Shown here one piece after another: positions 24,298 to 32,172 of a stretch of 34,660 nt of DNA. Position 1 is the first letter of the stretch, and each line of letters opens with the position of its first letter. Made by a program: the position numbers and the translations under genes. The DNA is from ANME-2 cluster archaeon (GTDB taxonomy: Archaea > Halobacteriota > Methanosarcinia > Methanosarcinales > Methanocomedenaceae), in the NCBI GenBank assembly GCA_023544495.1, contig JAMJFV010000002.1:1-34660 (forward strand). Reading direction: 5' to 3'. The notes below the pieces were generated by a model, which was not told where the DNA came from, did no database searches, and saw nothing but the letters and a program-made list of their open reading frames with translations.

Positions 24298-24825
24298 CTA
24301 TCTAAGGTCACTTGACCATACGTAATCATTGGTTTTGTCTTTGAAGATATCTTTTGGCAGAGCGTGGCAGTCGATGCATCCTTCTACCTTCCCCTCGGCA
24401 TCTATCGTGCCATCTGGCTGGTACTTAGCCCAGAACCAGTCATTGTGAGCCGGATCGTAGCCTTTTTCTTTGTACATAACTGTTATTGCGGCCAGTTTTT
24501 TGTCAGGACCATAGTTTTCTTTTACTATTATGCTCTCTTCAGGCAGGATTCCTTTTTTGCCTTCTATTGCTGCAAAAGCGTCATCGTTCACGTATGTTGT
24601 CAGAAAAGCACCATGCGGTTCGCTTGGTTTTTCTGTTGACTTTGGATATATTTCACCCGTGCCGGGCCACTTCTTCCAGTTTTTATAGTTCTCTTTTATT
24701 ATAAAGTCGTATACAGATTTCCCATCAGCCTTGAGTTCTGTCTCTGGTGGCGCACTTACACAGCCCAGAAAAATTGACACCATAAATATAGCCAATATTG
24801 CGTATGCAATGCTTTTCATTTCCAT
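24298..24825 (-). CDS. lipoprotein monoheme cytochrome of the P460-like family
   Basis: I start at ATG 24825 because GGGAG lies eight bases upstream. The 175-residue product has a lipobox (MVSIFLGCVSAPPE), so it is membrane-anchored outside the cell. The core has PHGAFLTTYVNDDAFAAI, LPEESIIVKENYGP and DWFWAKYQPDG, in the order seen in cytochrome P460 domains. The heme c site GCIDCHALPKD lies near the C-terminus. P460 proteins oxidise hydroxylamine or related compounds, but that chemistry needs a Lys-heme cross-link I cannot confirm; simple electron transfer is equally likely. Its neighbour is the four-helix membrane protein. Confidence 0.8.
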   Translation of the reverse strand: MEMKSIAYAILAIFMVSIFLGCVSAPPETELKADGKSVYDFIIKENYKNWKKWPGTGEIYPKSTEKPSEPHGAFLTTYVNDDAFAAIEGKKGILPEESIIVKENYGPDKKLAAITVMYKEKGYDPAHNDWFWAKYQPDGTIDAEGKVEGCIDCHALPKDIFKDKTNDYVWSSDLR

Positions 24826-24869
24826 AATTTCTACTCCCATCTATTTATTCATTGAGATGACATATATAA

Positions 24870-25043
24870 CTATCTTTCTCGAACTATTAATTGACCTTCC
24901 ATTCCTAAATCCCTGTGATTTGCCACTTCTCACCACATCTTAGAATATTCCTGATTTATCCGCAACAAATTCCATAACCTGATTTTTCCCGGAAGACGCC
25001 ACGTTAACCCTTTGATCATATCCTTCCACAAACAGGTCATGTG
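24870..25043 (-). pseudogene. cupredoxin gene remnant
   Basis: Minus-strand frames give HDLFVEGYDQRVNVASSG, then KNQVMEFVADKSGIF followed by a stop, then in another frame VANHRDLGMEGQLIVRER. Together these are the C-terminal two thirds of a periplasmic cupredoxin (nitrosocyanin or cytochrome-oxidase-subunit-II-like). The second His (NHR) and Met (GMEG) copper ligands remain readable, while the Cys region is scrambled by small indels. The N-terminus was replaced by the broken aminotransferase gene, with the junction near 25040. Confidence 0.72.
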
Positions 25044-25423
25044 TACCCTGCATGCCCATAACTCTCGTAAAAAGGCTCGAAAATGATAACCTCATCTCCC
25101 TCGTTTATGATTGCAAGCATGGCAGCCATTAAAGCTTCCGTGGCTCCGCAAGTTACCGTAATTTCAGTTTCTGGGTCAGCTTCGATGTGATTGTATTTGA
25201 GGGCTTTTCGAGAGATTGCATTTCGGAGATCTTTTCCGCCCCACGTGATGGAATATTGATTGTAGTCTTCCAAAATTGCAGATGCGGCAACGTGCTTTAT
25301 CTCATCCGGAGCCGGAAAGTCAGGAAATCCCTGGGCAAGGTTCACGGCATGACGTGTTACTGCAAGCCGGGACATGTCGCAAATTACCGATTCGGTAAAA
25401 TGTTCCAGTCTGTGAGATAACAT
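25037..25423 (-). pseudogene. truncated class I aminotransferase (N-terminal third)
   Basis: The 128-residue frame starts like aspartate/aromatic aminotransferases: VNLAQGFPDFPAPDEI, DYNQYSITWGGKDLRNAI, TVTCGATEALMAAMLAI and EVIIFEPFYESYG. It then ends at an abrupt stop where about 250 more residues, including the PLP-binding Lys, should follow. The sequence beyond is cupredoxin, so a deletion has joined two genes. The start lies 3 bases after the FNR-type gene stop, so it was the last member of that operon. It cannot be active. Confidence 0.85.
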
Positions 25424-25426
25424 CGA

Positions 25427-26125
25427 TCAGTACCCCGGAAAATTTTCACTATGTATCATAGCGTCTTGAATTTTCAATGTCTTAAGAATTTCAATTGAAC
25501 TTGTTACCAGGGACGGTGGACCGCATACATAGAAAACACATTCTTTATAATCGGGTATCTCTTCTTCAATAATCTGAACGTCTATATGGCCTCTCCTTCC
25601 TTTCCATTTCTCATCCGGCTGGGACAGTGTATGGATTACCCTGAGGTTTTGATTTGCCTTTTCAAGGCGGTCCAACTCTTCCTTGAAAACTATGTTTTCT
25701 TCATTCCTGTTTCCGAATAAAAAAGTAATACGGGAGTTCATTCCCTTATCCGTGCAGTATTTAATCATGCTCCTGAGAGGCGTTATGCCGATGCCCCCTG
25801 TTATCATCACTACTCTGGGATATTCGCCTTTGAAGGTAAAATCTCCATAGGGAGCATTAAGGTATGCCCAGTCTCCGATTTTGAGCATGTCAAGAGCGAC
25901 TGAGAACTCATGGTCTGTGATCTTTTTTGTGAATTCAATGAACTCTTTTTCTGTCGGACTGCTTGATATCGTAAAATGCTTTGTGATTTTTTTACCCTCG
26001 TTCAGAATTGTTACGAATAAAAATTGACCGGGATCGTAGTCAAACCCCTTCGGTCTCCTGAACCTGAAGCTCTTTACATCTGGTGTCCGTTTTATTATCT
26101 CTTCCACTCTGGTTTCAAATTTCAT
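25427..26125 (-). CDS. FNR-type flavin oxidoreductase
   Basis: The 232-residue product is a ferredoxin-NADP reductase fold without an iron-sulfur domain. The flavin motif KHFTISSSPTE (RxxS type) comes first, then FTFKGEYPRVVMITGGIGITPLRSM, where GGIGITP binds nucleotide pyrophosphate, and finally FYVCGPPSLV near the C-terminus. It should pass electrons between NAD(P)H and a one-electron carrier. Its place directly downstream of the rubredoxin-glutamate synthase fusion and a 67-residue protein makes the rubredoxin domain the natural partner; this is inference. Confidence 0.87.
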   Translation of the reverse strand: MKFETRVEEIIKRTPDVKSFRFRRPKGFDYDPGQFLFVTILNEGKKITKHFTISSSPTEKEFIEFTKKITDHEFSVALDMLKIGDWAYLNAPYGDFTFKGEYPRVVMITGGIGITPLRSMIKYCTDKGMNSRITFLFGNRNEENIVFKEELDRLEKANQNLRVIHTLSQPDEKWKGRRGHIDVQIIEEEIPDYKECVFYVCGPPSLVTSSIEILKTLKIQDAMIHSENFPGY

Positions 26126-26128
26126 AAA

Positions 26129-26332
26129 TCAACCAACCTCTTTTCTACTGCTATCGAACTCTGCCGCTTCCTTCGCTAAAAAGTACCCCATCACCGTTCT
26201 GATGCTGACAGTAGCACCAAGGAAGAGAATCTCTTCCCGGCTGGGAGCAACAATCGTCCTCAAGATGTATGTGGACAAGAGCCCAGGGGGAAAACCTGAC
26301 TTTTTTGACCTTTTCTTAATGGGTACGACCAT
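26129..26332 (-). CDS. hypothetical small protein (67 aa)
   Basis: The product begins with a basic stretch (MVVPIKKRSKKSGF) and continues PPGLLSTYILRTIVAPSREE, then LGATVSIRTVMGYFLAKEAA, ending charged. It has one weak hydrophobic segment and no Cys. Spacing of 18 bases from the upstream gene and 3 bases to the FNR gene shows it is part of the operon. I do not recognise it. It might be a small regulatory or coupling subunit for its neighbours. Confidence 0.55.
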   Translation of the reverse strand: MVVPIKKRSKKSGFPPGLLSTYILRTIVAPSREEILFLGATVSIRTVMGYFLAKEAAEFDSSRKEVG

Positions 26333-26350
26333 TGTATATGCCTCTATTCC

Positions 26351-27835
26351 CTAAACATGTGTGATCTCCGTATGATTTGAGATCTCAGAATTTGTCGTAC
26401 ACAGATCCTTTATGCTCAATTTATGCACATCATCATTTCCCGTCAATCGTGCAAAATCCTTTAATTCCTCCGTGGAAACCCTTAAAAAATTTTCCAATTT
26501 CTTGGCAGAGTACTCAACTTTTAACCTTCCCCTTAATTCCGGGTTATGTGTAGTGACGCCGACAGGGCATTTACCCGTGTCGCACAGCCTGTACTGCTGG
26601 CATGCGCATGCCATCAGCGCTGCAGTTCCTATTGCAACAGCGTCAGCCCCTAAAGCTAACGCTTTAATGAAATCCGAGGACACCCGAAGACCTCCTGTGA
26701 TAATAAGGGATATGTCTTTTATCCCTTTCCTGTCAAGATATTTCCTTGCCCTGTATAGGGCAAAAACAGTAGGTACTGACGTTGCCTGTTTTACGAACCT
26801 GGGCGAAGCCCCGGTTGCGCCCGGTCTTCCATCGATGGTTATAAAATCAGGTCCCGCATAGGTCGCTATTTCCAGGTCATCTTCTATATGACCTGCTGCG
26901 ATTTTTATCCCGATGGGCTTTCCATCGGATTTTTCTCTTAGCCAGTCCACTTTCTTTTTCAGATCATCCCTGTTTCTTATGTCTTCAAAATGAGACGGAC
27001 TCACAATATCGGTCCCTTCAGGGAAACCTCTGATTTCCGCAATCTCCTGGGTCACCTTCTCTGCAGGCAAATGACCTCCCATGCCTGGTTTTGACGACTG
27101 ACCGATCTTTATTTCTATGGCATCCACTTTCCTGAGGTTCTCATCAGTGACGCTGTACCTGTTGGGCACGTATTCAAAAATGTATCTATAGGCATTGTCA
27201 AGAGACTCCTTCATAATCCCGCCTTCTCCTGAACCCATGGCGGTTCTGGCAGCAGCGCTCCCTTTTGCTAAAGCAGTTTTAACTTCTTTTGACAGAGCGC
27301 CAAAAGACATATGGGTTACATAAATAGGTGTTTCGATTATAAGAGGATGCTTCGCCGCAGGACCTATTGTGGTTCTGGTATTCACAGGCTCGTCTTTATT
27401 TAAGGGAATTTTCGCCAGTTGAGCACCTTTTATCAGAATGTCATCCCATGAGAGCACATTTTTTGTCGTCCTCATTGGTTCGATGATTGACTCCCCGGTC
27501 ACGGAAATCGTATGGATATCCGCCATGTATATTTCCAGGTCATCCCTGTCCCGTTTCCATTCTGCCAGATATCCGCCCAGATCAATTTTAGCAGTGGAAA
27601 TTGTCACTTTATTTTTGGCTCCGCAATGGGGGCAGGTCATGATCTCATCTATCTGCGCAATCTCCTCTTCCTCTTTGACAGGCTTTAAGTGTGATTTATC
27701 CGACGCACAAATGGGGCACTTCCACTCATCAGGGAAGTCTTCAGGTTTTGTGCCGGGTTTTATCCCTGTAAGCGAGTTCCCCCGCGTATCATCATATTCG
27801 AAAACATTGCAAACATCGCATCTGTATTGTGTCAT
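26351..27835 (-). CDS. rubredoxin fused to archaeal-type glutamate synthase (GltB domain 2)
   Basis: The 494-residue product starts with rubredoxin (YRCDVCNVFEYDD, DFPDEWKCPICAS). A second two-Cys knuckle follows (MTCPHCGAKNK, near residue 66). The rest is the FMN-binding synthase barrel of glutamate synthase: THMSFGALSKEVK, GSGEGGIMKES, KIGQSSKPGMGGHLP, TIDGRPGATGASP and ALGADAVAIGTAALMACAC, followed by CDTGKCPVG, whose cysteines bind the [3Fe-4S] cluster. No glutaminase domain is present, as in archaeal split enzymes. It reduces 2-iminoglutarate to glutamate with electrons arriving via rubredoxin or ferredoxin. It is the second gene of the 28844-25037 operon. Confidence 0.9.
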   Translation of the reverse strand: MTQYRCDVCNVFEYDDTRGNSLTGIKPGTKPEDFPDEWKCPICASDKSHLKPVKEEEEIAQIDEIMTCPHCGAKNKVTISTAKIDLGGYLAEWKRDRDDLEIYMADIHTISVTGESIIEPMRTTKNVLSWDDILIKGAQLAKIPLNKDEPVNTRTTIGPAAKHPLIIETPIYVTHMSFGALSKEVKTALAKGSAAARTAMGSGEGGIMKESLDNAYRYIFEYVPNRYSVTDENLRKVDAIEIKIGQSSKPGMGGHLPAEKVTQEIAEIRGFPEGTDIVSPSHFEDIRNRDDLKKKVDWLREKSDGKPIGIKIAAGHIEDDLEIATYAGPDFITIDGRPGATGASPRFVKQATSVPTVFALYRARKYLDRKGIKDISLIITGGLRVSSDFIKALALGADAVAIGTAALMACACQQYRLCDTGKCPVGVTTHNPELRGRLKVEYSAKKLENFLRVSTEELKDFARLTGNDDVHKLSIKDLCTTNSEISNHTEITHV

Positions 27836-27854
27836 TTATATCTACTTCCTCGAA

Positions 27855-28844
27855 TCACCTGAAACCGATATATAATAAGGCGATCGCAAGAATGACAAAA
27901 AGCGCTGAGAGCACTTTTTCCAGAACTGCGGTATTCATTCTTGCTGCGACATACGGTGCAAGCTGACCGCCGATTATGACCGCAGGAACTGTCATGGCAA
28001 TAATGTTCCACGGTGTCTCTACACCCCCAGTTGCAGACGCCCTTAAAAGATGTGCGGTTGACGCCACAATGGCTGTTCCCGCCACGATAATATGATTTGT
28101 TCCGACTCCTACTTTAGCCGGAATGCCCGAGATGATCATTGAAACCACGCCCATTTCCCCGATTCCGAACCCCGACACCCCCTGGAATATACCTCCCAGA
28201 GAATACCCGAACAGCCTGGTCCTGTATGCACACCTGCAGTAATTGTAAACTTTTCCATTCCTGTCTGTAAGTGTTACATTTTCTGGAGTTGCCTTATGTT
28301 GATGTGTGACGGTAAGGCTTTTTTTGGATGCCAGTTCTTCCCCAAATGCCCTGATCCTTTCAGCATGCCCTAAAGAATAGACTGAAATAAGCAATGCAAA
28401 GCTTATGAGAAAATAGATGATTTTTTCCGGGAAATAGAAGGATACAACTGAAGAAATTATAACCACAGGCACCGCTCCGGTAAGAGAGCGAAAAGCCATT
28501 TTCTTATCTACGAGGCCAAATCGCATAAAGGCAAAAGTGGAACTTGATATCCCGAAGGATTCGGTTATCAATCCCAGCATCACGCTCTGCCCCGGAGTGA
28601 GCCCGAATGCAAGTGCAGGGAATACGAGTGCAAAAAAAGGGACAAAAAGGGCCGCGCCGCTTATGCCCACCGTATTTACGACAGTTGCGATCACGATGGC
28701 AACAGGGAACATCCACCAGAATTCAGTCCAGTAACCAGCATCACTCTTGACAATACCTGTCAGGATAAAAAGAAAAATCGGGATTATGAGAAGAATTAAA
28801 TAATTCTCGTATTCAAGTGCTTTATCTGATATTCGCTTTAGCAT
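27855..28844 (-). CDS. TauE/SafE-family permease
   Basis: The 329-residue membrane protein has about eight helices in two similar halves. The first has AIVIATVVNTVGISGAALFV, the second GGIFQGVSGFGIGEMGV. These glycine-rich half-repeats are typical of TauE/SafE transporters, which move sulfite, sulfonates or other small anions. A polar loop in the middle includes a His-containing stretch (VTHQHKATPEN) and a CRC pair. It heads the operon with rubredoxin-glutamate synthase and FNR (19-base gap). The substrate is open; an organic or sulfur anion linked to nitrogen or redox metabolism is possible. Confidence 0.86.
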   Translation of the reverse strand: MLKRISDKALEYENYLILLIIPIFLFILTGIVKSDAGYWTEFWWMFPVAIVIATVVNTVGISGAALFVPFFALVFPALAFGLTPGQSVMLGLITESFGISSSTFAFMRFGLVDKKMAFRSLTGAVPVVIISSVVSFYFPEKIIYFLISFALLISVYSLGHAERIRAFGEELASKKSLTVTHQHKATPENVTLTDRNGKVYNYCRCAYRTRLFGYSLGGIFQGVSGFGIGEMGVVSMIISGIPAKVGVGTNHIIVAGTAIVASTAHLLRASATGGVETPWNIIAMTVPAVIIGGQLAPYVAARMNTAVLEKVLSALFVILAIALLYIGFR

Positions 28845-28929
28845 GAAATCGTTACTTTTTGATACTACAAACTCTCATTTATCCCGCCAGAGTGCGATTG
28901 TAATTTAACTTTCACTCTTCTCAAGCTTC

Positions 28930-29034
28930 TTATTTGGACTTTTCATGTTCTTTTTTTGCGTGCTCCATTAGCTCTGATTCAGACTCAAATGTAGCACCGC
29001 ACATATTACACTTGTATTGCTTTTCTTCAGCCAT
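28930..29034 (-). CDS. 34-aa single C2H2 zinc-finger protein
   Basis: ATG 29034 has an ideal ribosome binding site, GGGAGGTGA, at 29041-29049 and opens a 34-codon gene. It encodes a lone C2H2 finger: YKCNMCGATFESESELMEHA with the second His in KKEH, matching C-X2-C-X12-H-X4-H. The ends are charged (MAEEKQ, EKSK). A TATA-like ATATAATATATCG lies further upstream (29074-29087, minus strand). Single-finger mini proteins occur in many archaea and may bind DNA, RNA or protein. The next genes on this strand are also small Cys proteins. Confidence 0.8.
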   Translation of the reverse strand: MAEEKQYKCNMCGATFESESELMEHAKKEHEKSK

Positions 29035-29129
29035 ATCTTGTCACCTCCCTTTGGCAGCAGTAGCTTTTCATTGCGATATATTATATTCCCTCACTGATAT
29101 TTAACGCACATTTGCATTAAGTCCTATTT

Positions 29130-29348
29130 TCACGGTGCTTTCCCAATATCACAGAAGTACATATCCTTCAGCTTATATCTGGCATATACCATACAAGCAG
29201 GGCATTTACAGCCTTTTTTTACGATTTTTTCTGGCGATTTACCCCTTGCACAGAACAGCATTGGCTGCTGGGGATACGGCAGACTTGGACAGGTTCCGCA
29301 GTAATTCATGCAGATAGCCAGATTTTCCTTTGTATCATCAACTGGCAT
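29130..29348 (-). CDS. DUF2769 domain protein
   Basis: ATG 29348 is chosen because GGAGG lies 8 bases upstream; the frame extends further only through a TTG within that site. The 72-residue product has ICMNYCGTCPSLPY, MLFCARGKS and GCKCPACMVY, ending MYFCDIG, the DUF2769 Cys pattern. It lacks the charged helical N-terminus of its relative at 17372. It follows the helical repeat protein gene by 27 bases on the same strand. Metal binding is likely; function is unknown. Confidence 0.8.
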   Translation of the reverse strand: MPVDDTKENLAICMNYCGTCPSLPYPQQPMLFCARGKSPEKIVKKGCKCPACMVYARYKLKDMYFCDIGKAP

Positions 29349-29375
29349 TTCAAATACCTCCAAAAGAATTAAAAA

Positions 29376-29888
29376 TCACATCAGCATTTTCTTAAACATA
29401 TTCCGGACCATCATTCTCTTCAGGATGAAATAATCCTGTGTAGCAGCCATCATCGCACGCTTTTCCATCATCTTCCTATCTTCAGGCCACGCTGACATTA
29501 TTTTCTTCAAAGCTCCCATCAGGATTTCTCTCTTTTCTTTTGGAAGTTTTGTAATTTGATCGGTCCTGGTTTTAACAACCTTGATCCTGTCTTCTTCAGA
29601 CAGTTCTGATATCCCGTCGAGCATGTCGGTTATTGCGGCTATCCTTTTGTCTTCTGGCAGAACGGAAAATTGCTCCATCCGTGCCCCCAGGATCTGACGT
29701 CTGTCTTCCTCGGGTTTTGATGCCAGCATTTGCATCATGTCGGTTATTTGTGCGAGCTTTTCAGCTTTTGCCTTGCGTTCCTGGCATGCAGGGCACTTCT
29801 CAAAATGTTCTTCGAAAGACGCTGCATCTTTACCGGCACATTCTTCACATTCTTTTGCTAACTTTTCTAATTCTTCTCTTGCAGTCAT
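29376..29888 (-). CDS. zinc-motif protein with helical repeats
   Basis: The 170-residue product starts with a charged segment and Cys pair (LAKECEECAGKD) and then HFEKCPACQERK, a HX3CX2C motif like anti-sigma-type zinc domains. From residue 55 come about four helical repeats of 22-25 residues, each marked by a short acidic/basic turn: KPEEDRRQIL, LPEDKRIAAI, LSEEDRIKVV, LPKEKREILM. It ends in a Met/Lys-rich helix (MMVRNMFKKMLM). The repeat resembles the N-terminal helix of the DUF2769 protein at 17372 (MTPEERVAKV). It is probably a protein-binding scaffold, co-transcribed with the DUF2769 gene at 29130. Confidence 0.65.
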   Translation of the reverse strand: MTAREELEKLAKECEECAGKDAASFEEHFEKCPACQERKAKAEKLAQITDMMQMLASKPEEDRRQILGARMEQFSVLPEDKRIAAITDMLDGISELSEEDRIKVVKTRTDQITKLPKEKREILMGALKKIMSAWPEDRKMMEKRAMMAATQDYFILKRMMVRNMFKKMLM

Positions 29889-29955
29889 AAAATAATTCGC
29901 CCCTAAGTGATATTTGCAGTTTTTATGATATATAGTTTCTTATATTATTTTTTCC

Positions 29956-30036
29956 TCAGCAATCCTTGAATTTCTTTCCTGATCCACATGTGTCATCCGG
30001 TGCAAGGGTCTTTTTTGGTGTGCAACATCCAGCCAT
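29956..30036 (-). CDS. 26-aa SEC-C motif mini protein
   Basis: ATG 30036 is preceded by GGAGGT at 30046-30051 (minus strand). The 26-residue product has an N-terminal CC pair (MAGCCTPKK) and ends DDTCGSGKKFKDC, the SEC-C signature of SecA and many zinc-binding proteins, but without the usual second terminal Cys. As a whole gene it consists of almost nothing but the motif. Given the good ribosome binding site it is probably translated, though a degraded longer gene cannot be excluded. Confidence 0.6.
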   Translation of the reverse strand: MAGCCTPKKTLAPDDTCGSGKKFKDC

Positions 30037-30172
30037 ATTTGTCTTACCTCCATTTATGCATCTTTTTTTGACATTGGTACAAATTACATCATACATGATA
30101 ACTCTCTGTATGTCGTGAGTAAAATAAGCACAAGCAAACTGAAAAATTCAAAACATTATTGGGAGGTAAAAT

Positions 30173-30532
30173 ATGGCTGAACCAAAAATATTGATAGTAT
30201 ATGCATCGAGAACAGGTAACACGGAAAAACTCGCACAGGCGGTCGCTGAAGGGGCAAGGAGTGCTGGCGGGGTCAGTGTCGAGTTGAAGAGAGCAAGGGA
30301 TACTAAACCCTCAGATGCAGATGCTGACGCTTTTGCATTTTGGTCTCATTCGGCTTTTGAATATATGGCAGGGGAGCTTAAAAGCCTATTTGAAGATTTT
30401 TATATTGTAAGGGATAAACTGGCAGGCAAACCTGTACTGCTTTTCACCACAGGACAGGGAGGGCAGAGTTCGACTCTGGCATCGATAGACAGGGACGTGG
30501 GTGTATTCAATCCGGGTCAGGACTGGTATTAA
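30173..30532 (+). CDS. flavodoxin-like protein, C-terminally short
   Basis: GGGAGGT precedes ATG 30173. The 119-residue product has the FMN phosphate loop YASRTGNTEKLAQAVAEG, then AFWSHSAFEYMAGELKSLFE and GKPVLLFTTGQGG. Flavodoxins usually run to 140-150 residues; here the chain stops at GVFNPGQDWY, just 1 base before the stop of the opposing gene. The last strand and helix are missing, so it may be truncated by the same deletion process that damaged its neighbours. The FMN site itself is mostly kept. Confidence 0.7.
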   Translation: MAEPKILIVYASRTGNTEKLAQAVAEGARSAGGVSVELKRARDTKPSDADADAFAFWSHSAFEYMAGELKSLFEDFYIVRDKLAGKPVLLFTTGQGGQSSTLASIDRDVGVFNPGQDWY

Positions 30533-30533
30533 A

Positions 30534-31178
30534 TTATTTAATTATTTTAATAAATCCATCTCTGATTTTATGCCCTATTTCATTTGCTATCTCAATGACA
30601 TCCTTCTGGTCTTCTATAGTCGTATATTTATCCTTCGAAGGCACAGCACCTTTGCTGAACAATAACGGAACTGCGCTTATCTTGCAGGTACCTCCATATC
30701 CGCATGAAAGACATGAGACGTTCCCGGTTCCGCTGAGCTTACCGATGACATTAATTCCTTCCATTTCCATAAAAGCAGCAATCTGATCCATGGCATGATC
30801 TACACTTGGTATTCCTCGTCCAATCCCGACTGCCACAGCTACTCCAATTTTACCTTTATTTAGCATTTTTTGATGATGCATGGAGTACATCCGTTCTGTC
30901 AGCATCTTAGTTCTTGAGTCAAGAGTGCCGTAAGTAGGATAGCCACCAATAATTAGAGCAGCACATTCTTTGATCTTATTTTCGATTATATACCAGTCGT
31001 CCTGCTGCTTGCAGATGTTGTCCCCGGCACAGCCAAGACATGCCCTGCATGGATGGATATCGTACTCTGAAAGTTTAATAAATTCATAATCAAGGCCTGT
31101 AGCTTCAAGCACTGTTTTAATCAGCCTGTCGGTATTGCTGTTTTTAACCGGACTCCCGCTTATTCCTAACACTTGCAT
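30534..31178 (-). CDS. iron-sulfur flavoprotein (Isf-type), first of a pair
   Basis: The 214-residue product has the FMN loop GISGSPVKNSNTD, then a compact cluster motif with Cys44, 47, 50 and 56 (CRACLGCAGDNIC), the hallmark of Methanosarcina iron-sulfur flavoprotein. GGYPTYGTLDSRTKM continues the flavodoxin fold. Additional cysteines lie at SCLSCGYGGTC. Such proteins pass electrons from ferredoxin to small acceptors such as oxygen or peroxide. Its start overlaps the end of the next gene upstream (31166-31906) by 13 bases, so the two paralogues are translated together. Confidence 0.87.
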   Translation of the reverse strand: MQVLGISGSPVKNSNTDRLIKTVLEATGLDYEFIKLSEYDIHPCRACLGCAGDNICKQQDDWYIIENKIKECAALIIGGYPTYGTLDSRTKMLTERMYSMHHQKMLNKGKIGVAVAVGIGRGIPSVDHAMDQIAAFMEMEGINVIGKLSGTGNVSCLSCGYGGTCKISAVPLLFSKGAVPSKDKYTTIEDQKDVIEIANEIGHKIRDGFIKIIK

Positions 31179-31906
31179 TTTGAATCGCCTGCTATCATTT
31201 TGCTGTTCTCTATTCTCTCTTTGATCAGCTTTCCGATCCTCTGCGCCTCAGCCATTACCAGGAGTTCATCCTTAACCGACCTGTAGCTTTTCAGGAATTT
31301 AGCAGAGCCATGTGCATATGGCTTGTTATCAGGGAGAAGTTCAAGATACCCCTTGTACGCCTCCTCAACGCCCAACTCCATGCCTGTCAGTTCTTTCGAG
31401 TAGGCATTCCAGACAGTATAATTGCATGTCTCACCCGGTCCGCAAACAAAACAGCACGGTGTTCCTTTGGCTGTCATGCTGCCTACTATTTCCATCCCTC
31501 CGGCACGAAGGGCATTTCCCATCCACTCTGCAACCATCTTTTCAGCAGCAACCCCTACAGCCACTGTCGCTACGATTTTTCCGCGCATCAGGAGTTTTAC
31601 ATGCCTCTTAGAATACAGCCTCTCTATAAACGCTTTCATAAAAGCGCTTGCAGCACCATAGTATGTTGGCGACCCGACCACGATAGCATCTGCTTCCATG
31701 ACTTTCTTTGAGAGCCACTTGAAATGATCGTTGAGGACGCATTCATTGGTCTGGACACATTTCATGCATGCTATGCAGGGACCTACATTTATTTCCGATA
31801 ATTTGACAAATTCAGTCTCTGCACCCGTAGCATCAAGTATTGCATTTATCAATGCATCAGTATTGCTATTCTCTGTGGGACTTCCACTCACTCCAAGAAC
31901 TTTCAT
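31166..31906 (-). CDS. iron-sulfur flavoprotein (Isf-type), second of a pair
   Basis: The 246-residue product is a paralogue of its downstream neighbour: GVSGSPTENSNTDALI, Cys44/47/50/56 in CIACMKCVQTNEC, and GSPTYYGAASAFMKAF, all in the same places. It is longer at the C-terminus by a helical part and ends in a Cys-Lys-Cys-Lys-Cys-like tail (DSKCKC). A second Cys set is CCFVCGPGETC. The two may form a heterodimer, the known Isf being multimeric. It is the first gene of the pair, starting at ATG 31906. Confidence 0.87.
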   Translation of the reverse strand: MKVLGVSGSPTENSNTDALINAILDATGAETEFVKLSEINVGPCIACMKCVQTNECVLNDHFKWLSKKVMEADAIVVGSPTYYGAASAFMKAFIERLYSKRHVKLLMRGKIVATVAVGVAAEKMVAEWMGNALRAGGMEIVGSMTAKGTPCCFVCGPGETCNYTVWNAYSKELTGMELGVEEAYKGYLELLPDNKPYAHGSAKFLKSYRSVKDELLVMAEAQRIGKLIKERIENSKMIAGDSKCKC

Positions 31907-31937
31907 TTCCTACACCTCTTCGAAATTAATTTTTTAT

Positions 31938-32172
31938 CTAAGTAAGCGGTACAGCGAGTGAATCCAGGAATTTATTGTAGCCTGTGAACAATTCCATCAC
32001 TCCAAGCACTTCTACGATCTGGCTCTCTGTAATCCCATCCGCAACCTGATTTGCATGTGGTATTTGCGCCGTCCGGGAATGCTGCAAGGAGTTGTTCCGG
32101 AGTCTTTATCGGGAACTTCCCACCTGCAAGTCCTCCAACGATCTGGGCATGGATTTCATCTTGGACGCTCAT
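31938..32172 (-). pseudogene. chimeric ruin: MTH865-like start joined to carboxymuconolactone decarboxylase-like end
   Basis: From ATG 32172 the frame gives QIVGGLAGGKFPIKTPEQLL, AAFPDGANTTCKSG, the MTH865-family N-terminus. It then becomes nonsense and stops at 31972. From the same junction (about 32050) a second frame reads VADGITESQIVEVLG, VMELFTGYNKFLDSL and AVPLT to the stop at 31938, which is the C-terminal helix end of the CMD/AhpD family. A deletion has therefore fused two unrelated genes out of frame. The start overlaps the stop of the small Cys protein gene by 4 bases (ATGA). Confidence 0.75.
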
